Below, piece after piece: positions 54,805 through 64,000 of a stretch of 64,000 nt of DNA. The stretch covers positions 1,426,001 to 1,490,000 of the forward strand of contig AP018281.1 in assembly GCA_002368355.1 (NCBI GenBank), read 5' to 3'. A program made the position numbers and the translations under genes. A model generated the notes under the pieces. That model did not search any database, had not been told where the DNA came from, and saw nothing but the letters and a program-made list of their open reading frames with translations. Source of the DNA: Chondrocystis sp. NIES-4102 (GTDB taxonomy: Bacteria; Cyanobacteriota; Cyanobacteriia; Cyanobacteriales; Xenococcaceae). Numbering within the stretch: position 1 is the first letter of the stretch; every line of letters starts with the position of its first letter.

Positions 54805-55692
54805 TTATACTAGTGCTAATGATTCAGATTGGTTTACTTTAGATTTTTCATTCATTGCTAAACATTCTTGGAAAATTCTCTTAAACAAATTCTGCTGTAA
54901 ATAAATAAAAGATTTAAATCCTTCTAACACCCACTCATTAATCTGTTCTTCAGATTCAGGACGATAAGCTAATACCATATTAAGAGCATTTAATACATGA
55001 ACAAAGTGCTTTGCTTCTGCGCCAGTACCTTCATATTTACCGTGAATCAAGATATATCCCCAGGGAAGATAACGATGTTTTCCGATTTGAGTGGCTTTAG
55101 TTTCTTGAGTTAAGTAACGATCAAAACCAATTCCCTCATTTTCATAACGGATAATCATGTCAATTAAAGCATATTCGCGATCGCCCATTAATTCCGAAGC
55201 AGCATGAAATCCAATTGATTTGATTAATGATTCGGCATCTCCAGGTGTTCCTTGATATTTTGCCATAGTTTCTTGGCAGATTTCATCTAGCCATTTGGGA
55301 ATGGTAGACATTTGATTACGCTCTCCAGCCGAAAGTTCTGCATAGTCTCCCAAAGTCTTTGTTAGTAGTTGAGCTAATTCACGGTGAGTAATTTCGTGAG
55401 AACCTTCATCAGCAGCAGCAATCATTACTTCAGCAGAGATTTGAAACCCTCTATCAGCCTCTTCCGTAACAAAAACAGTTGGATCGTTAAATAGATACCG
55501 AGACATTGCAATTGAACTTGCTAAACGAGCAATTACCGAGGAAGCATAACCATTAAAATAAATATATCTTTGAAAAAATTGATATAAAGCTCTTGGATCT
55601 TTAGCAGCTAATCTAATTGTCGCAGACACTGTATTATCTAACTCTGCAAAATTAAATAATTCTTCAAAATAACTTTCGGTAAACTGTGCCAT
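54805..55692 (-). CDS. CADD-like haem-oxygenase-fold protein (DUF3865-type)
   Basis: A 295-aa all-helical protein. I recall a Nostoc homologue solved as a CADD-like protein of unknown function. A di-metal haem-oxygenase-like oxidase is therefore likely. Candidate ligands are Glu96 and His103 (EGSHEITH, spaced Glu-x6-His as in CADD), Glu167 in FHAASELMGD and His229/His232 in AKHFVH; assignment is tentative. Related di-iron oxidases make alkenes from fatty acids or modify amino acids. It is the first gene of a cluster with a desaturase and a membrane protein. Two CRP-like palindromes lie upstream. Confidence 0.75.
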   Translation of the reverse strand: MAQFTESYFEELFNFAELDNTVSATIRLAAKDPRALYQFFQRYIYFNGYASSVIARLASSIAMSRYLFNDPTVFVTEEADRGFQISAEVMIAAADEGSHEITHRELAQLLTKTLGDYAELSAGERNQMSTIPKWLDEICQETMAKYQGTPGDAESLIKSIGFHAASELMGDREYALIDMIIRYENEGIGFDRYLTQETKATQIGKHRYLPWGYILIHGKYEGTGAEAKHFVHVLNALNMVLAYRPESEEQINEWVLEGFKSFIYLQQNLFKRIFQECLAMNEKSKVNQSESLALV

Positions 55693-56058
55693 TTTCTTAT
55701 TTAATATTGAAACATATCGTGGAATCAGAAAGAAGTTATTCGCTTGGTGTAATATCTCTGTTTCTGTATACGTTAATGATCGAATATTTACCTAGTTATT
55801 CATATGACAATAAGCAACTTGCAAAGTGATTTTGATCACAAGTCGATAGTTTTTTAGTGATAATAATTAAATATTTATGAAATTAAAGCTTTGATAAAGT
55901 AAGAATAGGTAAATATATTTTTATCTTAAAATCATCTAGTAAGTGTGATTTAAATCATTAAGAAAAGATCCAAAAAAGTCTTTACAAGCTTTATTTGCAA
56001 AGACCTAATTTACATTGATAAATGACTAACAATAGCGTATAAGCACAGTTGATGATCT
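55693..56058. promoter_or_regulatory. Upstream region of the CADD-like gene with two CRP-like sites
   Basis: 366 bp without a gene. AGTGA-TTTTGA-TCACA at 55825-55840 and TGTGA-TTTAAA-TCATT at 55944-55959 fit the CRP/SyCRP1 half-site spacing; the second has an imperfect right half. They lie about 135 and 255 bp before the CADD-like ATG. The right end of the region is the 3' end of the broken porin gene. Confidence 0.5.
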
Positions 56059-57805
56059 TTAAAAAGTAAAAGTGCTACGCAATGTGCCAATGATCACATC
56101 ATTATTTCGACTGTCATGATCAGGAGCAGTAATTAAGATAGCACCAGGAGTTATACTAAGGTTATCGGTGAGTTGATATTGATAGAAAGCCTCGATGTGC
56201 AAGGAAGTATCAGAATCCGTATTATCAGCGATTTATATTGGAATCTGTAACTTTAGGTTCCATACCAATTACAACCCCAGCTAAATTTCCTTCCTTTAAT
56301 AGATCAGGGAAAGCTAAAGCAACCGCCCAATTCCAAATATCTTGATCCCCACGACTAATACTAATACCATTGTCTCCAGTCACAGATTCTAAAACACGAT
56401 TGGTTGTATATCCACCCCAGCCAGTAATAGTAAAGCGATCGCTGGTGGAAAAAGCTACTGCAACACCATAGGAATTGCTGCTAATAGGTACTGTTTCCCC
56501 AATTGTGTTTTCTACAAAGGAATTGAAATTAGATAGATTACTACCAGTAAAAGTATCACTTTTATTATAAGCATTAATGTAAGTCAGCCCAAGTTTTAAG
56601 CGATCGCTGGGTTTAAAAACCAGTTGTCCCAAGGCGGAATATGCCCCATTGAATAAACCATTGGCTTGATTGGGGTTAGCAGCATCAGGAGCGAGATATC
56701 CTGCACTTAATTCGATTTTATCGCTGATCTGGCTTCTAATACCTATACCTGCACCAGAAACCTGATTATAAATGGGATTACGCACCCCAAAAGCTGAGAT
56801 TGCACCAGTAGCACTATCATTAAATTGATCTAAAGGATTAATAGTATCAGCAAAGTCAAAAGCAATTCCCCCAGACCCCTCCAAAACAATAGTAGTGCGA
56901 TCGCTTAAAGGGAAGGAATAGAAGGCAGCTAATAGGTTAAGATTATTGCCATTATCTGCAATTAGTCCTAAGTCTCCTTCAAAAGTTCCCAAATTATTAC
57001 TGAAAAAAGGAAAGTTGCCAGCAGTAAACTGGGTAAATAGTAAATCCTTCCCTGTAAAACTAGTATTAAATGCTAAACGAGATCTATTACCGAATACAGG
57101 CTCGCTTTCGATTTCTTGACCATTGGCATTTTCTCCTGTAAAAATATGAGCGATATTAAATACTGATTCTCCTGTTAGTTTGGTTGTTGTAGAAAATTGC
57201 TGTTCTTGTAGTAAATCTGTGCGTGTCTTTATTTCTTCCAGGCGTTGGGATAAAGATTCTAATTCTGCTTGAAATTCTTGACTTAATCTTTCCAATTTAG
57301 TTAGATCTTCTGCACTAATTGTTTGACTATCAGTGAGCAAGCGTTCTATTTGATTGAGACAAGCATTTAAACCCGCAGCAAATTCGTAACGAGTCAGAGA
57401 TTGATTACCGCGAAATGTTTGGTCACTAAAGCCAACAATGCAACCATAACGCTCTACTAAGCTACGTAGGGCTTCATAACTCCAATCTGTAGAGGAAACG
57501 TCTTTTAATTGTGAAATATCAGTTAATTGACGAAGTGAACGCAAGCCGCGTCCTTCACGGGCGGGGTACTGTTCACCCAAGGCAGCATCATTTTCTGGCG
57601 TAGAATAGATGTCAATCTGTTTTAGTAGATGAGTCGAATTAACAGCCTGGGCAAGAGAAACACCTGTTGTTGCGTTTAATAGTAAACCAATACTTATAAG
57701 TATACCCGTGTTAATACTTAAATTAGTAATTAGTCGAGAGTAAGAAACATTGTTGCCTGTTTTACTTAGTGTGTCTTGATTTTGATTTATATTAATTACT
57801 TCCAT
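56059..57805 (-). pseudogene. Iron-uptake-type SLH/OprB porin gene with a frameshift near its 3' end
   Basis: Cyanobacterial outer-membrane porin: signal peptide, SLH domain (DVSSTDWSYEALRSLVERYGCIVG), coiled coil (QAELESLSQRLEEI) and a carbohydrate-selective-porin-like beta barrel. The open frame stops at 56225 after SNINR. A second frame then continues DNTDSDTSLHIEAFYQYQL to the normal TFTF C-terminus, stop 56059-56061. One extra base near 56227 explains the break. Porins need the terminal Phe for membrane assembly, so the short form may fail. The ATG at 57805, with GAGGAG upstream, is preferred to the GTG at 57817. A 16-residue insertion (GEQYPAREGRGLRSLR) lies before the SLH domain. The gene is otherwise intact, so a sequencing error is possible. 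Confidence 0.8.
57546..57566. repeat. Imperfect GC-rich palindrome in the porin gene
   Basis: On the plus strand, GCAAGCC-GCGTCC-TTCA-CGGGCGGGG forms an imperfect stem (six of eight pairs) around TTCA. It is GC-rich in an AT-rich gene, in frame, and encodes part of GEQYPAREGRGLRSLR, which family members generally lack. The AAGCC-stem start resembles the palindrome at 10329-10351. Confidence 0.45.
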
Positions 57806-57912
57806 TTTGCTCCTCACCTAAGATGTACCTCTGTGGGAAAACCACTAGTTCATCTTTCCCATTTCTGCTCAAAAAGAAACATTACTCGTGGAAAAAACGG
57901 AAGGAGGGATAA

Positions 57913-57948
57913 GTATGATCAATTACAGCTAATTTGATCAAAATCACA
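57913..57948. promoter_or_regulatory. Candidate NtcA and CRP-like sites upstream of the porin
   Basis: GTA-TGATCAAT-TAC at 57913-57926 has the NtcA GTA-N8-TAC form. TTTGA-TCAAAA-TCACA at 57933-57948 has the CRP form with one weak half. Both lie 105-145 bp before the porin ATG. Neither is proven; both motifs are short. Confidence 0.4.
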
Positions 57949-58086
57949 GCCTTTAGCAGTATTAACATTTAACTTATAAGAATCGTCCTAGTCAGTTTAT
58001 GTTAGGTATGCAAGTAACTTTTACAAAAATAGACAAATGACTGTATTTAATCCCCTAATTTGAATATAAATTGATTGCTAAATAAA

Positions 58087-60606
58087 ATGTTTTACGAAAT
58101 GCAATTCAAGATAGGAAAGGTAGCTCAATTAACTAAAGCTGACTTTTCTCCTAACTATATCTATTTTTTAGATAATATAAATAATGCTGCAATTATTTTT
58201 GATAATAATAGAAATTGCTTATTTATAAATAATTATGCTGAAAATATTTTAGGCGATCGCTCTGATATTTCACTAATTGGGGATTGGATACGTTCAAAAG
58301 TTAAAGATATCGAGCATAAATCTATAGTATTTGAAATTCAGGAATTACCCTTAAAGATTCCGACAGTTGATGAGCAAGATCTTGCAGAAGTTGAAATTTT
58401 ATTAAGTAAATTAGATGTATCTGATGAGTTTTGGCAACAATTAAAGGAGCATAAATCTTTAAATATTCGCGAGCCGAAAATAAAACCTGATTATTCTCCC
58501 AAATTGGAGGAAACCCCTCTTGAATGTTTGCCTGCTACGGCTGTAAATTATGATTTGCTAACAGGCTTACCTAGTTATAATTTATTACTGGAATATATAG
58601 AGCAAGAAATAATATTTTCCCATCAACGCCCAGGATACGAATTTGTCATCTTATTTATTGATATTAATCGTTTTAAAATAATTAATAGTAGTTTAGGTAG
58701 AATATTAGGCGATCACTTATTAATTGCTTTAGCCAATAGATTAAAAAAATGTTTACGTTCCCATGATTTTATCGCTCGCATGGGTAATGATGAATTTGCA
58801 ATTTTATTAAGCAACGTAGAACACTTGGAATATGCAACTAATGTTGCTGATCGAATTTATCGAGAGTTAAGTACACCTTTTAATCTTGATGGTTATGAGG
58901 TTTTTATTGAAGCAAGTATTGGTATTGCTTTAGGTAACAATGAATATAATAAACCTGAAATTCTTTTAAGGGATGCGGAATTAGCAGTATCTAATGCTAA
59001 AAGGCAAAATAAATCTCATTATCAAGTATTTAATTTGTCAATGCGTGGCGAAGCTTTGACTTTATTACAGTTAGAAAATGACTTGAGAAGAGCAATTAAA
59101 AGAGAAGAATTTATTTTACACTATCAACCGATCATCTCGTTAGGTAATAATCAAATAAAAGGGTTTGAAGTATTAGTACGTTGGCGACATCCTGAAAAGG
59201 GTCTAATTTCTCCTGGCGAATTTATTAGTTTGGCTGAAGACACAGGATTGATTATTCCTATCGGCTTTTGGGTGTTAAAAGAAGCTTGTCACCAGATGTA
59301 TTTATGGCAGTTAAAGTTTGGAGGTTTAGCGGATTGGAAAGTAAGTGTTAATATTTCTAGTAAACAGTTAGCTTTACCCAATTTTATTGTTCAGGTTCAA
59401 CAAATTTTACAGGAAACTAATTTAAGTCCTCATAATTTGAAATTAGAGATTACCGAAAGCTGTTTAGTAGAAGATGCCCTTTCTACAGCTATTACCCTTA
59501 AAGAGTTAAAATCCTTGGGTATAGAATTATCTTTAGATGACTTTGGGACGGGATATTCTTCTTTAAGTTATTTACATCAATTTCCTTTTGATACATTAAA
59601 AATTGATCGTTCCTTTGTTAATAGTATTGATAATAATGTAGAAAAACTTAGCATTGTGAGAGCTATTATCTCTTTGGCTTTAAATTTAGGAATGAATACC
59701 ATTGCTGAAGGTATCGAAACAGTAAACCAATTAGCACAATTAAAGGCTTTGAAATGTCAATATGGTCAAGGATATTTTCTATCTAAACCGTTAGATAAGC
59801 AAATTTTAGAGAATATAATTGCTAATGAAATTACGAATCCTACAATCTCAGCCTTAGAAGATTATCATTCCCTTTGGGATGAACATTTAGCCAGGGAACA
59901 ACTATTATTTAAAATAGAACATTTACGTCAAGAATTAGAAGATTTAAAATTAGAAAATGCAGATTTAGAAATCATGTTGGATACTACCACAGAACACGCA
60001 GATCTGGTAGAAGCCCAACTACATAACGAAATATGCGATCGCCAAAAAGCTCAAGCTGCTTTACGTTTGGCAAATAGGGAATTAGAAAAGTTAAGTGTAC
60101 TCGATAGTTTAACTCAAGTGGCTAACCGTCGTCGTTTCGATGATTATCTATTACAAGAGTGGCAGAAGTTAAAACAGGAACAAGCACATCTTGCTTTAAT
60201 TTTATGTGATATTGACTACTTTAAACTTTATAATGATACCTACGGACATCCTATTGGTGATTATTGTTTACAACAAGTAGCTTTAACTATTGAATGTGTA
60301 ATTGAATCAACTCCAGGTTTAGTAGCTCGTTATGGTGGTGAGGAATTTGCAATTATTTTACCCCATTGTGATGGTGTTCAAGCTTTAAAAATAGCACAAA
60401 AGATTGCTGTCAATGTTAATCAGTTACATATTACCCATGAAAATTCTGTAGTTAGCGAATATGTAACTATCAGTTTGGGTGTACATAGTTTAATTCCTAA
60501 CTTTGAATCTTCTCCAGAATTATTAATTACTTTAGCGGATAAAGCACTATATGAAGCTAAAGCTAAAGGAAGAAATCAGGCTTGTTTATATAGTGAGATA
60601 GATTAA
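58087..60606 (+). CDS. GGDEF-EAL-GGDEF cyclic-di-GMP enzyme
   Basis: An 839-aa protein (from ATG 58087; a TTG at 58075 is in frame but less likely). A PAS-like N-terminus (~20-150) is followed by a first GGDEF domain with signature GNDEF, an EAL domain with EVLVRW, NISSKQL, EITES, DDFGTGYSSL and AEGIET (metal ligands kept, so phosphodiesterase activity is likely) and a coiled coil (~610-665). A second GGDEF domain at the C-terminus has an intact GGEEF motif, probably an active diguanylate cyclase. It may both make and break c-di-GMP. It diverges from the porin gene and has no operon partner. Confidence 0.9.
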   Translation: MFYEMQFKIGKVAQLTKADFSPNYIYFLDNINNAAIIFDNNRNCLFINNYAENILGDRSDISLIGDWIRSKVKDIEHKSIVFEIQELPLKIPTVDEQDLAEVEILLSKLDVSDEFWQQLKEHKSLNIREPKIKPDYSPKLEETPLECLPATAVNYDLLTGLPSYNLLLEYIEQEIIFSHQRPGYEFVILFIDINRFKIINSSLGRILGDHLLIALANRLKKCLRSHDFIARMGNDEFAILLSNVEHLEYATNVADRIYRELSTPFNLDGYEVFIEASIGIALGNNEYNKPEILLRDAELAVSNAKRQNKSHYQVFNLSMRGEALTLLQLENDLRRAIKREEFILHYQPIISLGNNQIKGFEVLVRWRHPEKGLISPGEFISLAEDTGLIIPIGFWVLKEACHQMYLWQLKFGGLADWKVSVNISSKQLALPNFIVQVQQILQETNLSPHNLKLEITESCLVEDALSTAITLKELKSLGIELSLDDFGTGYSSLSYLHQFPFDTLKIDRSFVNSIDNNVEKLSIVRAIISLALNLGMNTIAEGIETVNQLAQLKALKCQYGQGYFLSKPLDKQILENIIANEITNPTISALEDYHSLWDEHLAREQLLFKIEHLRQELEDLKLENADLEIMLDTTTEHADLVEAQLHNEICDRQKAQAALRLANRELEKLSVLDSLTQVANRRRFDDYLLQEWQKLKQEQAHLALILCDIDYFKLYNDTYGHPIGDYCLQQVALTIECVIESTPGLVARYGGEEFAIILPHCDGVQALKIAQKIAVNVNQLHITHENSVVSEYVTISLGVHSLIPNFESSPELLITLADKALYEAKAKGRNQACLYSEID

Positions 60607-60879
60607 TTAGTAAATAGTTTTATTATTTATAATTCAGGTGATCGCTGAGTGTAGCTTTGTGGGGTAATCATTTTTTAAATCGCTGGTTTAATACTTTTAT
60701 TTCCCTATTTGATTTATTTAAATTACCTATTACTTCGACCACAAATTACATCTCTACAGGTAATAAGTTACTAATCATTAGAATAGTTAACAAACAATAC
60801 AAGATTATTATTGATTGAAAACCAAAATATGAGTAATGATTAGATTAGTATAAATATAAATTTTTAACCTTAGATTTAT

Positions 60880-62925
60880 TTAATCCTGCTCTAATTTTAA
60901 GCGTTCTTGTTCTAATTGATTAATCTTTTGAATTGCCAAATAGTTTTCTTGAGCATAATACTGCATTACTGCTGCATCTTCCTGATTAATCGGGTTAAGA
61001 TTAGAAAGCTTTTCTTCACAATATAGCTTGCGCTTTTGATAGTTTACTAATTCCAAGGAGGCGATCGCTTTAGCAATTTGTATATCTGCACGAAAAACAT
61101 CTTCTTGGGTTTTGTCATCCAAATTAAATAGTTTGGTGACTTGACTCATTTTTTCAGGAAAATCTAAACTACGATTGTATAATTCCCTTAATAAAGGATT
61201 GGGATCTCCTAATGAGGATATGGGTGCTGAAGCGATCTTTTCCCCGTGAGATATTTGTGAGGATGCGTAAGTTAAAAATCCTTCTACCCCTTGTGTCTTT
61301 TGTGAAGAATCAGATATTTCAGCTTCAATAGTAATTATTTGTTGCCATAAAAAGCGACTGGCTGGGAGATTAAATAATAAATCTTTGGCTTCTAACTGTG
61401 CCACAATTTCTTCCCGATAGCGAGCATTATGGATATAGATTCTTAATAGTAAAGCCTCTGCTTGTTCTAAAAGTTCGTTTTCTGGATTAGTCGCAATGGT
61501 TAAAATAACTGAAGAATGATTATTTTGTTTCTTTAACTGAGGGTGAGGATTTAAATAACGAGAAACATTAGATTTAACTTGAGACTTGAGGGTTGCTAAA
61601 TTCTGAAAAAGTAATCTGGCATCTCCTTGACTAAGTAATTCGGCACAATGGGTTAAATAATGGTTGCGTTGATTAGCATCTTGTAATTTATTTAATAATC
61701 GAATCATTGCTGCTGCTACCTGTTGAAATTCATCGGCAGCTTTAAGATTTCTATCCGCCATTAAACGTTTAATTAACCAATCTAACCACAGTGGCGCATC
61801 TGCCAAGGCTTGATAATATAAAACTGCGCCATCATCTCGACTGCGGATAAATTCATCTGCATCTTTACCATCAGGAAGATTAAGAATACGTAGTTGCACA
61901 ACCCCACTATAAACTAAATCTTCGACAGAGGCGATCGCTCTTTCTGTAGCCTTACCACCTGCATTGTCGGCATCAAAGTTGAGAATTACCTGTTTTGAAG
62001 GGGTGAAGCGTAGTAATTGTTTTAGTTGATCTTGAGTAAAAGCAGTGCCAAGAGAAGCAACCACATTAGTTATCCCTACTTCATGCAGCGCGATCGCATC
62101 GAAATAACCTTCTACTACAATGGCACAATCTTCTTGACTTATACTACTACGAGCAAGATTTAAAGCAAACAAGGTTTTACTTTTATTGAATAGAGGGGTT
62201 TCAGGGGAATTAAGATACTTCGGTTGATCTTCAGAGTTAAGACTACGGCTACCAAAACCAATAACTCTGCCCTGTAAATCCATAATAGGAATCATCACGC
62301 GATCGCGGAAAACATCATAATACCCACTTCCAGTTTTTCTCGGCTTAATTAATCCTGCTTGCTCGACAAAATTAACAGGATAACGTTTAGTTTCCACTAA
62401 ATAACGGTACAGGGTTTCCCATCCTGCTGGGGCATAACCTAATTGGAATTTATTAATAGTTGCATCTTCTAGTTTTCTTGGCGATCGCAGATATGATAAA
62501 GCCTCTTCTCCTGAAGCTTGATACAAAGCGTGCTGATAGAAACTGGCTGTTACTGCCAAAATTCGATATAATTCTTCTCTAACCGTTAGCTGACGCTGAA
62601 TTTCTTGTCTTGCTTCTGGCTCTAAGGTTTTAACTTCTACTTGATAACGACGAGCTAAATCTAAAACAACCTCCGAAAAGGATTGTTTCCCAATCTCCAT
62701 CAGAAACTTATAAGCGTTGCCACCTACCCCACAACCAAAACAGTAATATAACTGTTTATCCTGACTTACAGTAAAGCTAGGAGTTTTTTCATTGTGAAAC
62801 GGGCATAAGCCTAAAAAATCTTTACCTCGCTTACGCAACACTATATGTTCGGAGATGATATCAACTATATCTGTTCTCTGTTGTACTTCTTCAATTGTAT
62901 CTGGATGAAGTCGGGGAACTTTCAC
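60880..62925 (-). CDS. dnaG: DNA primase
   Basis: A 681-aa primase that makes RNA primers for replication. The CHC2 zinc finger is Cys41, His44, Cys62 and Cys65 (CPFH...CFGC). The RNA polymerase core (~110-260) and TOPRIM (~265-350: VVEGYFDAIALHE, FDADNAGG) are intact. The C-terminal DnaB-binding region (~500-681) is divergent, as usual. GTG start at 62923-62925 with AGGAA upstream. 88 bp downstream of the photolyase-like gene, same strand. Confidence 0.96.
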   Translation of the reverse strand: MKVPRLHPDTIEEVQQRTDIVDIISEHIVLRKRGKDFLGLCPFHNEKTPSFTVSQDKQLYYCFGCGVGGNAYKFLMEIGKQSFSEVVLDLARRYQVEVKTLEPEARQEIQRQLTVREELYRILAVTASFYQHALYQASGEEALSYLRSPRKLEDATINKFQLGYAPAGWETLYRYLVETKRYPVNFVEQAGLIKPRKTGSGYYDVFRDRVMIPIMDLQGRVIGFGSRSLNSEDQPKYLNSPETPLFNKSKTLFALNLARSSISQEDCAIVVEGYFDAIALHEVGITNVVASLGTAFTQDQLKQLLRFTPSKQVILNFDADNAGGKATERAIASVEDLVYSGVVQLRILNLPDGKDADEFIRSRDDGAVLYYQALADAPLWLDWLIKRLMADRNLKAADEFQQVAAAMIRLLNKLQDANQRNHYLTHCAELLSQGDARLLFQNLATLKSQVKSNVSRYLNPHPQLKKQNNHSSVILTIATNPENELLEQAEALLLRIYIHNARYREEIVAQLEAKDLLFNLPASRFLWQQIITIEAEISDSSQKTQGVEGFLTYASSQISHGEKIASAPISSLGDPNPLLRELYNRSLDFPEKMSQVTKLFNLDDKTQEDVFRADIQIAKAIASLELVNYQKRKLYCEEKLSNLNPINQEDAAVMQYYAQENYLAIQKINQLEQERLKLEQD

Positions 62926-63013
62926 TCGATTCCTATTATTTTAAATAATCACTGTTTCATATCATAGTAAAACTTTGAGCTTAGAAGCTTTATTCATTTC
63001 AAAAATCATAATC

Positions 63014-64000
63014 TTAAGTTGGCTCACTAGATTTCATTTGCTGATACTGCTTATCCTTAGCTGCCCTATACTTTTCAATGGTTTCCTTTGCCCCGATCGC
63101 CTGTTGATATTCTTCTGTATTTTCTTGCTCTAGACGATCCCTAACTTTGCTTCTCAAATCTGCAACTATTTTACCATTGAGCTTACGTGTTTGCTTAAGA
63201 TCTAAAATAGGTTTGGGATAGGAAGTAGCTGCATATTGTTCGGATAATATCTCTTTCATACTGTAACCTTTAAGCTCAGGTATCCAGTGATAAACAAATT
63301 GTAAATAAGGATCATGTTCTTGCAAATTCTTAGTAGGATTGTAGATTCTAAAGGTTTTAGACATAGGATTAGTTACCCCTGCTTGAGCTTGCCATTGCCA
63401 ATGATTAATAGCAATATCCCCATCTACTAAGCGACTCATAAAATATTCTGCGCCATGATGCCAAGATACACCACAGTTGATACATAAAAATGTGACACAC
63501 ATCGCCCTCATGCGGAAATTCATCCAACCCATAGAATTTAACTGACGCATGGAGGCATCAACCATAGGAAAACCAGTTTTTCCCACACACCAAGCTTGAA
63601 ATAATGCTAATTTTTCCCCCTCTAATTTATCCCAACAGTACCATTGATCAAATTCCCAGTAGCGGTTTTTATATGCCAATTCAGGATGAAAATAGTGTCT
63701 TTGATTAAATTTGTCATGCCAACGTAAACGATCTAAAAATGTCTTAAGGGAAAATCGATCTTTAGATGATGCTGGTAATTGTGTTAATGTTTTTGTTGTC
63801 TCTTGATAAACGGTGCGAGCGGAAATAGTACCAAAATCTAAATGGGGTGAGAGGTGAGAGGTAGCCCCCATCATCGCCATCCAGGGGCGAGACATCTTCC
63901 AGTGGTAGCCTTGGTATCGATTATGAAGAAAACTATTGAGGGTATTTTTTGCTTGATTTTCACCACCAGGGAATTTATTATATGTTTCCTGATCTGGATA
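63014..64000 (-). CDS. Photolyase/cryptochrome family protein, C-terminal part
   Basis: An open frame continues upstream of the ATG at 63895 to the window edge (FPGGENQAKNTLNSFL), so this is the 3' part of a longer gene. The visible 328 residues hold the FAD-binding helical domain: TSHLSPHLDFGTISARTVY, FPMVDASMRQLNSMGWMNFRMRAM, FMSRLVDGDIAINHWQWQ and FRIYNPTKNLQEHDPY. The N-terminal antenna-binding domain is outside the window. It could be a CPD photolyase or a cryptochrome-like FAD protein. The C-terminal ~60 residues are highly charged. Confidence 0.88.
   Translation of the reverse strand, partial: YPDQETYNKFPGGENQAKNTLNSFLHNRYQGYHWKMSRPWMAMMGATSHLSPHLDFGTISARTVYQETTKTLTQLPASSKDRFSLKTFLDRLRWHDKFNQRHYFHPELAYKNRYWEFDQWYCWDKLEGEKLALFQAWCVGKTGFPMVDASMRQLNSMGWMNFRMRAMCVTFLCINCGVSWHHGAEYFMSRLVDGDIAINHWQWQAQAGVTNPMSKTFRIYNPTKNLQEHDPYLQFVYHWIPELKGYSMKEILSEQYAATSYPKPILDLKQTRKLNGKIVADLRSKVRDRLEQENTEEYQQAIGAKETIEKYRAAKDKQYQQMKSSEPT

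Noticed and set aside
1-64000. tRNA, rRNA or CRISPR repeats
   Set aside because: I looked for TTCGA-type T-loops and regularly spaced repeats and found none I could support by eye; a covariance search would be needed to exclude small RNAs.

Overview
The window reads as chromosomal DNA of an AT-rich, non-heterocystous cyanobacterium. The HIP1 palindrome GCGATCGC recurs throughout (first copy near 3963). The gene set is cyanobacterial: an SLH/OprB iron-uptake-type porin, acyl-lipid desaturases, a NIL-domain sulfur protein, a CADD-like DUF3865-type protein, cyanobacterial small hypotheticals and a photolyase-family protein. A Pleurocapsales or Chroococcales relative is my guess; the sequence alone does not fix the genus. 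I saw no rRNA, tRNA or CRISPR array.

Region 1 (1-2964) looks like the right end of an integrated element. It holds a 493-aa tyrosine recombinase, a terminator, three hairpins that share a 14-nt lead-in, and a partial ORF running off the left edge. Its right edge cuts a dimethyl-sulfone monooxygenase gene (sfnG), of which only the first ~135 codons remain. The 10-mer TTATCATGAT occurs at 254-263 and again at the sfnG junction, 2955-2964.

Region 2 (2912-14604) is an organosulfur and cysteine island. A minus-strand operon runs ssuA-ssuD-beta-carbonic-anhydrase-like-ssuC-ssuB-ssuE-sfnG'. Divergent from it are a NIL-domain protein, serine acetyltransferase and an MgtC-like gene, then methanethiol oxidase (SBP56) with a [2Fe-2S] ferredoxin. 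A convergent gene fuses a cysteine-dioxygenase-like cupin to an FAD/NAD(P)-binding domain. Together these would import sulfonates, release sulfite or sulfide from C1 organosulfur compounds, make O-acetylserine and handle cysteine. cysC (APS kinase) lies further on at 27.3-27.9 kb.

Region 3 (14.9-44.5 kb) is mixed housekeeping. It has citrate synthase, a collagen-like secreted protein, uridine phosphorylase, a phosphorothioation-type methyltransferase with duplicated flanking domains, a Na/Pi cotransporter, a HAD phosphatase, a decayed adaptor pseudogene and an oligopeptide-binding lipoprotein. It continues with a STAS protein, cysC, a VOC protein, an ABC-F ATPase, YifB/ComM, an FHA-PAS-GGDEF-EAL protein with degenerate active sites, DNA polymerase I, an M16 peptidase homologue without its zinc motif, a methionine-gamma-lyase-like PLP enzyme and a delta-9-type desaturase.

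Region 4 (44.5-52.8 kb) is a six-gene minus-strand signalling operon. It encodes a dCache-HAMP hybrid kinase, a multi-receiver hybrid kinase, a single response regulator, a HisKA-REC-PP2C (SpoIIE-type) protein, an ATPase-like anti-sigma kinase and a STAS antagonist. This joins phosphorelay parts to a partner-switching module.

Region 5 (53.0-57.9 kb) has a three-gene cluster: CADD-like haem-oxygenase-fold protein, fatty-acid desaturase, PQ-loop-like membrane protein. It neighbours a porin gene broken by a 1-nt shift near its 3' end. Four TGTGA-N6-TCACA-like palindromes lie around these genes. Region 6 (58.1-64 kb) holds a GGDEF-EAL-GGDEF protein, DnaG primase and the C-terminal part of a photolyase/cryptochrome family protein that runs off the right edge.
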